Origin: Pseudomonas sp. CC6-YY-74
Lineage (GTDB): Bacteria; Pseudomonadota; Gammaproteobacteria; Pseudomonadales; Pseudomonadaceae
Assembly (NCBI RefSeq): GCF_002025205.1
Contig: NZ_CP019947.1
Location: 3,014,001-3,078,000, forward strand
Reading direction: 5' to 3'
DNA: 64,000 nt
The notes under the pieces: generated by a model
Seen by the model: the letters and a program-made list of their open reading frames with translations, nothing else
Told to the model about the DNA's origin: nothing
Databases searched by the model: none
Translations under genes and position numbers: made by a program
Part shown: positions 56,912-64,000 of the stretch, one piece after another
How the letters are laid out: each line of letters starts with the position of its first letter
Numbering within the stretch: position 1 is the first letter of the stretch

Positions 56912-58398
56912 ATGCTGCAAAGCCTGAAAAACACCTGGTTGTTCAACATCCGCGGCGACGTGCTCGCCGGTCTGGTGGTGGCGCTGGCGCTGATCCCCGA
57001 AGCCATCGCCTTCTCGATCATCGCCGGGGTCGACCCCAAGGTCGGCCTCTATGCGTCCTTCTGTATCGCCGTGGTGATCGCCTTCGTCGGCGGCCGTCCG
57101 GGGATGATCTCCGCCGCCACCGGTGCCATGGCCCTGCTGATGGTGACCCTGGTGAAGAATCATGGTCTGGAGTACCTGCTGGCCGCTACCCTGTTGACCG
57201 GGGTGCTGCAGATCGGCGCGGGTTACCTCAAGCTGGGCTCGCTGATGCGCTTCGTCTCGCGCTCGGTAGTCACCGGCTTCGTCAACGCCCTGGCGATCCT
57301 GATCTTCATGGCCCAGCTGCCGGAGTTGACCAACGTCAGCTGGCACGTCTACGCCATGACCGCCGCCGGCCTGGGCATCATCTACCTGTTCCCCTATGTG
57401 CCGAAAATCGGCAAGATCCTGCCCTCGCCGCTGGTGTGCATCCTGGTGCTGACCGGCGTCTACATCTATACCGGCATGGATATCCGCAGCGTCGGCGACA
57501 TGGGCGAGCTGCCCGACACCCTGCCGATCTTCCTCTGGCCGAACGTGCCGCTGACCTTCGAGACCCTGACGATCATCTTCCCCTACGCTGCGGCCCTGGC
57601 CGTGGTCGGCCTGCTGGAGTCGATGATGACCGCGACCATTGTCGATGACCTGACCGACACCAGCAGCGACAAGAACCGCGAGTGCAAGGGCCAGGGCGTG
57701 GCCAATATCGCCTCCGGCCTGCTCGGCGGCATGGCTGGCTGCGCGATGATCGGTCAGTCGGTGATCAACGTGAAATCCGGCGGCCGCGGCCGCCTGTCCT
57801 GCCTGACCGCCGGCGTGGTCTTGCTGCTGATGGTGGTCTTTCTCAGCGACTGGGTCAGCCAGATCCCATGGCCGCGTTGGTCGCGGTGATGATCATGGTG
57901 TCGATCGGCACCTTCAGCTGGGACTCGCTGCGCAACCTCAAGCAGTTCCCGCTGTCCACCAACATCGTCATGCTCGCCACCGTGGTGGTGGTGGTCTTCA
58001 CCCATAACCTGGCCTATGGCGTGCTGGTCGGCGTGCTGCTGGCGGCGATGTTCTTCGCCAACAAGATCGGCCACTTCATGTACATCAGCTCGGAGGCCGA
58101 CAACGACGGCAGCCAGCGCCGCTACAAGGTGGTCGGCCAGGTGTTTTTCAGCTCTGCCGACAAGTTCGTCGCCGCCTTTGACTTCAAGGAGGCGGTCGAC
58201 AAGGTGAGCATCGACCTGTCCCCTGCCCACTTCTGGGACATCACCGCCGTCTCCGCCTTGGACAAGGTGGTACTCAAGTTCCGCCGCGAAGGCACCGACG
58301 TCGAAGTCCTCGGCCTCAACGAAGCCAGCGCCACCATCGTCGACCGCTTCGGCGTGCATGACAAACCCGATGCCGTCGACCAACTGATGGGCCACTAA
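56912..58398 (+). pseudogene. SulP family anion transporter, split by a frameshift
   Basis: SLC26/SulP-type permease. The first part (56912-57867) carries [24 protein letters not shown] and the signature [32 protein letters not shown]. It leaves frame after SQIP and stops at 57889. The second frame resumes at [16 protein letters not shown] and contains the last helix and a C-terminal STAS domain (VSIDLSPAHFWDITAVSALDKV) to 58398. An extra C in the CCC at 57865-57867 restores a single 495-aa protein. The downstream uspA follows 11 bp later, so the pair is an operon. Confidence 0.88.
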
Positions 58399-58409
58399 AG
58401 GAGCACCGC

Positions 58410-59261
58410 ATGACCCACGTAATGGCTTGTATCGATGGTTCGCAATCCGCCACCGGTGTCTGCGACTACGCCGCCTGGGCCAGTCAGCGCCTCGACGCAC
58501 CGCTGTGCTTCCTGCATGTCCTGGATCAGGTGCAATACCCGCAGCCAAGCGACCTGTCCGGCAACATTGGCCTGGGCAGCCGCGAACACCTGCTGGCAGA
58601 ACTGGCGGCACTCGACGAAAAACGCGGCAAGCTGGCCCTGGAGCAGGGCCATCACCTGCTCGAAGCGGCCAAAGCCCGGGCCATTGCCGATGGCGTGAGC
58701 AACCCGCAACTGCGCCAACGGCATGGCGACCTGGTGGAGAGCCTCGCCGAACTGCAAGCGGACATCCGCCTGCTGGTGATCGGCCGTCAGGGCGAAACCA
58801 GCGACAACCTCAGCCAACTGGTCGGCAGCCACCTGGAGAACGTGATCCGCACCGTGCAGCGGCCGATCCTGGTCAGCTGCGGCGAGTTCAAGGCGCCGCA
58901 GAGCTACCTGTTCGCCTATGACGGCAGTGCCACGGCGCGCAAAAGCATCGAGATGATCGCCGCCAGCCCGCTGCTCAAGGGCCTGCCGTGTCACCTGCTG
59001 ATGGTCGGCGCCGATACCGCCGATGCCTGGGAACAGCTCAAGTCCGCCGAACGCGTGCTGCAGGGCGCGGCCAGCGAGGTGCACCTGGCGATCCGCGCCG
59101 GCGAAGTCGAACCGACCCTGCACGCCTACCAGGCCGAGCACGCCATCGACCTGCTGGCCATGGGCGCCTACGGCCACTCGCGGATTCGCCAGTTCCTGGT
59201 CGGCAGCACCACCAGCCACCTGCTGCGCACCAGCGTCAGTCCGCTGCTGATTCTGCGCTGA
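58410..59261 (+). CDS. Tandem universal stress protein
   Basis: A 283-aa protein with two UspA domains. The first begins MACIDGSQSATGVCDYAAWA and ends RLLVIGRQGETSDNLSQLVGSHLENVIRTVQRPILV. The second begins LFAYDGSATARKSIEMIA and ends LLAMGAYGHSRIRQFLVGSTTSHLLRTSVSPLLIL, with the ATP-binding G-x2-G-x9-G(S) pattern intact in the second domain. AAGGAG before ATG 58410. It follows sulP after 11 bp, suggesting joint regulation. Pieces of a second copy occur at 61391-61519. Confidence 0.92.
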   Translation: MTHVMACIDGSQSATGVCDYAAWASQRLDAPLCFLHVLDQVQYPQPSDLSGNIGLGSREHLLAELAALDEKRGKLALEQGHHLLEAAKARAIADGVSNPQLRQRHGDLVESLAELQADIRLLVIGRQGETSDNLSQLVGSHLENVIRTVQRPILVSCGEFKAPQSYLFAYDGSATARKSIEMIAASPLLKGLPCHLLMVGADTADAWEQLKSAERVLQGAASEVHLAIRAGEVEPTLHAYQAEHAIDLLAMGAYGHSRIRQFLVGSTTSHLLRTSVSPLLILR

Positions 59262-59305
59262 GTCGCCTGTAGCGCTCGGTTTTTCACACCCTCGGAGGTA
59301 GCTAT

Positions 59306-59545
59306 ATGGGCGAGGAGCTGGATCTCGCACACTGTCGTCGCCTGTGCAGCAACGCCTGGATGCGCTGCAACGGCTGATCCTAGGCGAAGAATCCTGCGCG
59401 CAGGCAGTCGAACTGGATCAGAGCAAGGTCGGCCGCCTGGCGCGCATGGATGCCCTGCAGCAACAGGCCATGCTCGATGCTACCCACGCCCGCGCGCGCG
59501 CAGCATGAGAGCACCCGCCTGCACGAGCGCTACGGCTACGGCTAA
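59306..59545 (+). pseudogene. Remnant of a TraR/DksA-type zinc finger gene
   Basis: A ribosome site (CGGAGGTAGCT) precedes ATG 59306, but that frame (MGEELDLAHCRRL) ends at 59377. In another frame 59344-59508 reads VQQRLDALQRLILGEE and VELDQSKVGRLARMDALQQQAM, the recognisable N-terminal helices of small TraR/DksA proteins. After a stop, a third frame shows STRLHERYGYG and stops, with the zinc finger missing. So at least two frame changes and a deletion have destroyed the gene. Confidence 0.6.
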
Positions 59546-59697
59546 TCAATTACACGCCTTGAAGCTCGACGCTGCGAGGTTGCTGTGTATTCGCTGCGCC
59601 ACGGTCAATGAACGACAGCCTACGTGTTGGCAAAGTGGCGCGCCAAGCCTGACTGACGCACTATAGCCGGGCCCAGCGGTTTTTGTGGTCACACACT

Positions 59698-60819
59698 ATG
59701 AGCAACGCCGAAGTACCCCGTGAACCCCAGACCTTTGTCCTTTGGCGCGAAGCCCAGGACACACGCATCCGTACGCGCCTGGGCGGTATCTACTACCTGC
59801 TGGCGTGGCTGCTGACCTGGCTGTTCAGCGACAACCCGACTCAGCTGCTGGCATGGGGATTGGCCGGGGTCGGCTTGTTCGCCCTGCTGTTCGCGCTGCG
59901 CCTGCTCCATCACCTGCCCGCGCAGAAGACACCGCAAACGCTGCGCACCTGGCTCGACCGCCATTGGGGATTAGTTCTGCTGACCGCGCTGGCCTGGGGC
60001 CTGGTGCATGCCTGGGCCCTCAACGATCCGGCATTTGCCAGTTCCTGGCTGGTCGCCACCCTCAGCACCATCGCCTTCAGCACGGCGCTGACCTTCAATT
60101 TCTCGATGCGCAAGGGCCGCGCCATCGTCGCCCTGCTCCTGCTCTATCTACCCGGCCTGATCGCCCTGGCCCTGGATTGGCACGAACAACACGCGATCCT
60201 GACCACCCTGGCCCTCTACTTGAGCTACCTGGTCCTGGCGCTCAACCGCAGCCACCGCGAGTACCACAACACCCTGACGCTCGAACTCGAACTGCGCGAA
60301 CAACAGCAAAGCCTGGAACAACTCAGCCGCACCGACAGCCTGACCCAACTGGGCAACCGCTATCTGTTCAACAGCCTGTTTCCGGCGATGCTCGCCAACG
60401 CTCAACGCCAGGGCGAGCCGATGTCGCTGGTGCTGCTGGACATCGACTTCTTCAAGCGGGTCAATGACGAACACGGCCATACCTGCGGCGACGCCTGCCT
60501 CAGCGCCTTTGCCGAACGCATGCGCCAGGTATTCCGCCGCGGCAGCGATGCCCTGCTGCGCCTGGGTGGTGAGGAGTTCGGCGTACTGATGCCCAATACC
60601 ACGCTGGAGCAGGCCAGCGTGCTGGCGGAGAGCTTTCGCCTGGAACTCACCCAACAAGGCTTCAACGTGCAGGGCATCACCCTGCCCCTGACCTCCAGCC
60701 TCGGCGTCGGCTGCTTCGATCCGCAGCGCGACGACAACGCCGAAGCCTTCTTCAAGCGCGTCGACGATGCGCTCTACATGGCCAAGGGTACGGGCCGCAA
60801 CCGTCTGGTCCAGGCTTGA
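59698..60819 (+). CDS. Membrane diguanylate cyclase (GGDEF copy 1)
   Basis: A 373-aa protein. The N-terminal part (about 1-190) has roughly six hydrophobic segments and no named sensor domain. A short coiled linker (LELELREQQQSLEQL) leads to the GGDEF domain starting RTDSLTQLGNR. The active-site motif GGEEF is near residue 290. RGSD lies five residues before it, a complete RxxD product-inhibition site. LDIDFFKRVND carries the metal Asp. The GGDEF half is nearly identical to copy 2. ATG 59698 chosen; an in-frame ATG five codons upstream is possible. Confidence 0.9.
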   Translation: MSNAEVPREPQTFVLWREAQDTRIRTRLGGIYYLLAWLLTWLFSDNPTQLLAWGLAGVGLFALLFALRLLHHLPAQKTPQTLRTWLDRHWGLVLLTALAWGLVHAWALNDPAFASSWLVATLSTIAFSTALTFNFSMRKGRAIVALLLLYLPGLIALALDWHEQHAILTTLALYLSYLVLALNRSHREYHNTLTLELELREQQQSLEQLSRTDSLTQLGNRYLFNSLFPAMLANAQRQGEPMSLVLLDIDFFKRVNDEHGHTCGDACLSAFAERMRQVFRRGSDALLRLGGEEFGVLMPNTTLEQASVLAESFRLELTQQGFNVQGITLPLTSSLGVGCFDPQRDDNAEAFFKRVDDALYMAKGTGRNRLVQA

Positions 60820-61018
60820 GCAGAAGCGCCGCTGATCGGCGACGCTCTTCAGCCCCACGCATCCCCACCGCGAGCCGCCCCCGTCCCGTAACCCGGAGGC
60901 AATCCGGTGATGCCGTTACGGCGGCGCGCTCGCGCGGATTGCGCCGACGCTGATCTGGGCCACGCATCTGTCGAGCGTGTTGCCCGGCACAGCGGCCAGC
61001 GAGCCGGCCAAGGCAAAT
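60820..61018. repeat. Spacer downstream of GGDEF copy 1, duplicated after copy 2
   Basis: cgctgatcggc-acg-tcttcagcccc, ccggtgatgccgttacggcgg, tctgggccacgca and gtgttgcccggc-cagcgg-cagcgagcc recur in order at 62819-63047. The two spacers are copies of one ancestral sequence. No gene in either. Confidence 0.8.
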
Positions 61019-61519
61019 GGCCATCTTCCTCCAGTCGATGACCTGAGGCCTGATGCTGGCGGCTATCCAGTTGCACCCCGAGATAGCCGCCTCGCACCTG
61101 TTGATCATGCTCAGTGAGGTGATGTTCGGCACCGCCCTGGCGTTTACCTACCCGATCCGCGTGGGTCGTTGCGCACTGGCGATTCTGCTGACCTACCTGC
61201 CCAGCACCGCGTTGGTGCAGGCCATCCCGCTGGCCGAGCGTTTTCGCGCGTCCTTGGCCGCGCAACCGCGGCAAGTAGAGGCGCAGGAGCTGCCACTGAC
61301 CTGCAGCCTGGCATCGGCCACTTCCTGCCACTCTGCGATGACTCGGCGGAAACTTTCTACAAACGGGTCGACGACGCCCTCTATCGGGTAGATGCCTGGG
61401 ACCAGCTCAAGTCCGCCGAACGCGTATTGCAGGGTTCGGCCAGCGAGGTGCACCTGGTCGACAGCACCACCGGCCACTTGCTGCGCACCAGCGTCAGCCC
61501 GCTGCTGATCCTGCGCTGA
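61019..61519 (+). pseudogene. Mosaic remnant of a GGDEF gene fused to a UspA gene
   Basis: 61018-61200 matches the membrane part of GGDEF copy 3 (HPEIAASHLLIMLS, FGTALAFTYPIRVGRCALAILLTYLP) with a TGG to TGA nonsense at 61044. It then jumps to a GGDEF C-terminal end (LAERFRASLAAQ, LCDDSAETFYKRVDDALYR), with a lost G near 61310 shifting frame. From 61391 it reads UspA sequence, DAWDQLKSAERVLQG-SASEVHLV, and then the UspA C-terminus TGHLLRTSVSPLLILR and its stop. Short direct repeats mark the joins. No function expected. Confidence 0.85.
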
Positions 61520-61558
61520 GCCAGGCGCAGCGCGGCTCTCCCTCGCGCCAGCCGATCT

Positions 61559-61581
61559 GGCCGAACCGCCCAGGTTCGGCC
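61559..61581 (+). terminator. Hairpin after the UspA remnant
   Basis: GGCCGAACC / GGTTCGGCC (9 bp, 5-nt loop) 40 bp after the remnant stop codon. Only a short T run (CTTTTCC) follows ten bases later, so terminator function is weakly supported. Confidence 0.35.
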
Positions 61582-61696
61582 GCGCAGCTCGCTTTTCCAA
61601 GGGCACCAACGCCAGCGAGCCACTATATAGCCACCAATCACTGCTGCTGCGTTAGAAGCGCTATGCTCTACCTCGACGCATTAGTGATTTCTTGCC

Positions 61697-62818
61697 ATGA
61701 CCCATAGCGAACTCCCTCAAGACCCTGCGGCCTTCGCCCTCTGGCGCGAAGCTCAGGACATTCATGCGCGCTCGCACCTGGCTGGTGTCTATTACCTGAT
61801 CGCCTGGCTGCTGGTTTGGACAATGGTCGGCGAGCCCGGGCCGCAGCTGGTCATCGGCCTGACCGGCACCGCCTTCTTCGCGGCGCTAATGTTCCTGCGC
61901 CTGGCGCACCGCTTGCCGGCGCAGCACACCGAGGCGCTGCTGCAGGGCTGGCTCAACCGGCAGTGGACACTGATCCTGCTGGGCGCCCTGGGCTGGGGCC
62001 TGACGTTGGGCTGGGCACTGTCCAGTCCGGAGTTAGAGAATTCACGGGTCATCGCGATCATGGCCACCATCGCCTTCAGCACCGCCAGCATCTATCACCT
62101 GGCCATGCGCAAGCACCTGTCGCTACTCATCCTGCCACTGCTCTACCTGCCGGGGTTGCTGGCCCTGATGCTGGACTGGCAGGCGCAGCGGGGGCTCTTC
62201 ATCGCCCTGATCGTCTACTTCAGTTACCTGATCCTCGCCCTCGGCCGCAACCGTGAGGTATATCGCAACCATCTGGCGCTCGAACTCGAGATGCTGGAAC
62301 AACAGCAAAGCCTGGAACAACTCAGCCGCACCGACAGCTTGACCCAACTGGGCAACCGCTATCAGTTCAACAGCCTGTTTCCGGTGATGGTCGCCAACGC
62401 CCAACACCAGAGTGCGTCGATGTCGCTGGTGCTGCTGGACATCGACTTCTTCAAGCGGGTCAACGACGAACACGGCCATACCTGCGGCGACGCCTGCCTC
62501 AGCGCCTTTGCCGAACGCATGCGCCAGGTATTCCGCCGCCGCAGCGATGCCCTGCTGCGCCTGGGTGGTGAGGAGTTCGGCGTGCTGATGCCCAATACCA
62601 CGCTGGAACAGGCCTGCCTGCTGGCGGAGAGCTTTCGCCTGGAACTCACCCAACAAGGCTTCAACGTGCAGGGCAACAGCCTGCCACTGACCGCCAGCCT
62701 CGGCGTCGGCTGTTTCGATCCACAGCGCGACGACAACGCCGAAGCCTTCTTCAAGCGCGTCGACGATGCGCTCTACAAAGCCAAGCGTACGGGCCGCAAC
62801 CGCCTGGTCCAGGCCTGA
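61697..62818 (+). CDS. Membrane diguanylate cyclase (GGDEF copy 2)
   Basis: A 373-aa protein of the same length and plan as copy 1. The N-terminal hydrophobic region (about six segments) starts MTHSELPQDPAAFALWREAQD, then LEMLEQQQSLEQL and a GGDEF domain with GGEEF. RRSD lies five residues before it as the inhibitory site. The membrane half has diverged from copy 1 while the cyclase half is nearly the same at DNA level, suggesting gene conversion or selection. ATG 61697 has no strong ribosome site. Confidence 0.9.
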   Translation: MTHSELPQDPAAFALWREAQDIHARSHLAGVYYLIAWLLVWTMVGEPGPQLVIGLTGTAFFAALMFLRLAHRLPAQHTEALLQGWLNRQWTLILLGALGWGLTLGWALSSPELENSRVIAIMATIAFSTASIYHLAMRKHLSLLILPLLYLPGLLALMLDWQAQRGLFIALIVYFSYLILALGRNREVYRNHLALELEMLEQQQSLEQLSRTDSLTQLGNRYQFNSLFPVMVANAQHQSASMSLVLLDIDFFKRVNDEHGHTCGDACLSAFAERMRQVFRRRSDALLRLGGEEFGVLMPNTTLEQACLLAESFRLELTQQGFNVQGNSLPLTASLGVGCFDPQRDDNAEAFFKRVDDALYKAKRTGRNRLVQA

Positions 62819-63047
62819 ACAGAACCGACGCTGATCGGCTACGTTCTTCAGCCCCGCGCCTCCCCACAGCGAGCGGGTCACCCCCCCCCCCCCCCCCCGT
62901 AGTCCGGATGCAGCCCGGAGATGCTGTTACGGCGGCACACCCTCCCGGCTAGCGCCGGCGCTTATCTGGGCCACGCAACTGTCGACCGCTCATCGAGCGT
63001 GTTGCCCGGCTCAGCGGTCAGCGAGCCGACCAAGGCAAATGGCCATC
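62819..63047. repeat. Spacer downstream of GGDEF copy 2, with an 18-nt C tract
   Basis: Homologous to 60820-61018. It differs by a pure run of 18 C at 62881-62898, where the other copy has the mixed sequence gccgcccccgtcccgtaa. The tract may be an unstable locus or an assembly artefact. Confidence 0.75.
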
Positions 63048-63088
63048 GTTCGACTAGGCTGAAACTGTACCTTTCGAGTACCGCGTCG

Positions 63089-64000
63089 ATGAAGCCTGAA
63101 CCTGCGGCCTCCAGCACCCGCCTCAGCTTGTGGCGGGAAGCCAGCGATACCCATGTCCGCTCCAGGTTTGCCGGCTATTACTACCTGCTCGCCTGGGGCC
63201 TGCTCTGGTTCACCAGCAGCGCCCCCTGGGAGAACCTCTGGGTGTGGGGTGGCGGCAGCCTGTTGTTGCTGCTGTTCTTCGCTTTGCGCAGTCGCCATCG
63301 CCCATCCGCACAACTCGACCCGACGCAACTGCAGCGCTGGCTGGATTTACACTGGCTGGCCATCCTTCTCCAGTCGATGACCTGGGGCCTGATGCTGGCG
63401 GGCCTCCAGCTGCACCCCGAGATAGTCGCCTCGCACCTGTTGATCATGCTCAGCGCGGTGGTGTTCGGCACCGCCCTGGCGTTTACCTTCCCGATGCGCA
63501 TGGGCCGTTGCGCACTGGCCATCCTGCTGACCTACCTGCCCAGTACTGCGGTCAAGTTCCACCTGGGCATCGGCGACATCGGCGAATCCGTGGCATTGGT
63601 GGCCTACCTGGGCTATCTGGCTCTGTTCCTCTATCGCTGGAACCGCGAGTACTGCATCGGCCTCGAACGCGAACTGCGCCTGCTGCTGCACGGCGAACAG
63701 CTGGACCGGTTGAGTCGCACCGACGCCCTGACCGAACTGGGCAATCGTTATCAGTTCAACGCGCTGCTGCCCGGCTGGCTGGCCAACGCACGCCGACAAA
63801 ACAGCCAGCTGACCCTGGTGCTGCTGGATATCGATTTCTTCAAGAGGGTCAACGACCAGTACGGCCACCGCACCGGCGACCTCTGTCTGCAAGCCTTCGC
63901 CGAACGCATGCGCCAGGGATTCCGCCGCGACAGCGATACCCTGCTGCGCCTGGGTGGTGAGGAGTTCGCCGTGCTGATGCCCGACACCGCGCTGGTGCAG
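63089..64000 (+). CDS. Membrane diguanylate cyclase (GGDEF copy 3), 3' end outside window
   Basis: Starts MKPEPAASSTRLSLWREASD at ATG 63089 and stays open for 304 codons to the window end. Hydrophobic segments (YYYLLAWGLLWF, SLLLLLFFALR, LLQSMTWGLMLAG and others) fill residues 30-190. The GGDEF domain starts RTDALTELGNRYQF, and GGEEF is near residue 291 with RDSD five residues before it (inhibitory site). It is more distant from copies 1 and 2 than they are from each other. The remnant at 61019-61390 derives from a gene of this type and predicts how copy 3 ends. Confidence 0.9.
   Translation, partial: MKPEPAASSTRLSLWREASDTHVRSRFAGYYYLLAWGLLWFTSSAPWENLWVWGGGSLLLLLFFALRSRHRPSAQLDPTQLQRWLDLHWLAILLQSMTWGLMLAGLQLHPEIVASHLLIMLSAVVFGTALAFTFPMRMGRCALAILLTYLPSTAVKFHLGIGDIGESVALVAYLGYLALFLYRWNREYCIGLERELRLLLHGEQLDRLSRTDALTELGNRYQFNALLPGWLANARRQNSQLTLVLLDIDFFKRVNDQYGHRTGDLCLQAFAERMRQGFRRDSDTLLRLGGEEFAVLMPDTALVQ

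Overview
This window is chromosomal DNA of a Pseudomonas-type gammaproteobacterium. It is GC-rich, and its gene order follows the Pseudomonas core genome: lspA-ileS-ribF-murJ / rpsT, then rplU-rpmA-obg-proB, ispB, fklB, a Lon-like protease, morA, glyA, mapZ, radA, mscL, fprB and rlmG. Characteristic features include MorA, the PilZ adaptor MapZ, a cyanide-insensitive CioAB oxidase with an ANR-type box, and REP-like palindromes between genes. I saw no prophage, insertion sequence with a transposase, CRISPR array, tRNA or rRNA.

Layout. 0-6 kb: lipoprotein maturation, isoleucyl-tRNA synthetase, flavin synthesis and lipid II flippase, all on the minus strand, then rpsT with a promoter and terminator. 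6.4-6.9 kb: a 133-bp tandem repeat. 6.9-10.6 kb: rplU-rpmA-obg-proB-creA on the minus strand. 10.9-17.7 kb: ispB and a small gene on plus, then a minus-strand run (FklB, three small conserved proteins, a Lon-type protease, a DksA/TraR-type zinc finger protein). 18-24 kb: ettA and the giant c-di-GMP enzyme morA, divergent. 24.6-32.2 kb: glyA, mapZ, radA, two YdcH-like genes, a stand-alone EAL protein, mscL, fprB, a 154-bp palindromic element and rlmG. 32.4-36.6 kb: cioAB plus a 50-aa DUF2474 gene, and an MFS exporter. 36.6-47.8 kb: a LysR/DoxX/GST set, DJ-1, a purine permease, trmA, a Na+/H+ antiporter, small proteins, a zinc metallopeptidase, a RIO kinase and an Ada-type repair protein. 48-51.8 kb: thiolase / FabG4-like reductase / MaoC hydratase. 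51.9-56.3 kb: MazG-like, CmoM, two DUF4136 lipoproteins, GNAT, DMT and an SdiA-regulated-type protein. 56.3-64 kb: SulP transporter, UspA, a decayed TraR/DksA gene and an array of membrane diguanylate cyclases.

How the genes work together. Cyclic-di-GMP is a theme: MorA (GGDEF+EAL), a lone EAL protein, MapZ (receptor) and three membrane GGDEF proteins lie in one 64-kb stretch. The most unusual region is 58.4-64.0 kb. It looks like an ancestral tandem duplication of a [UspA - GGDEF-a - GGDEF-b] segment. The outer genes survive, while the middle copies were reduced to a mosaic pseudogene by deletions between short repeats.

Data quality. Four genes (radA, a ydcH-like gene, a DUF4136 lipoprotein and sulP) are each broken by what looks like one missing C in a C run. 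An 18-nt C tract also occurs at 62881. Either the strain carries several recent indels or, more likely, the assembly has homopolymer errors; protein ends in these genes should be read with that in mind.
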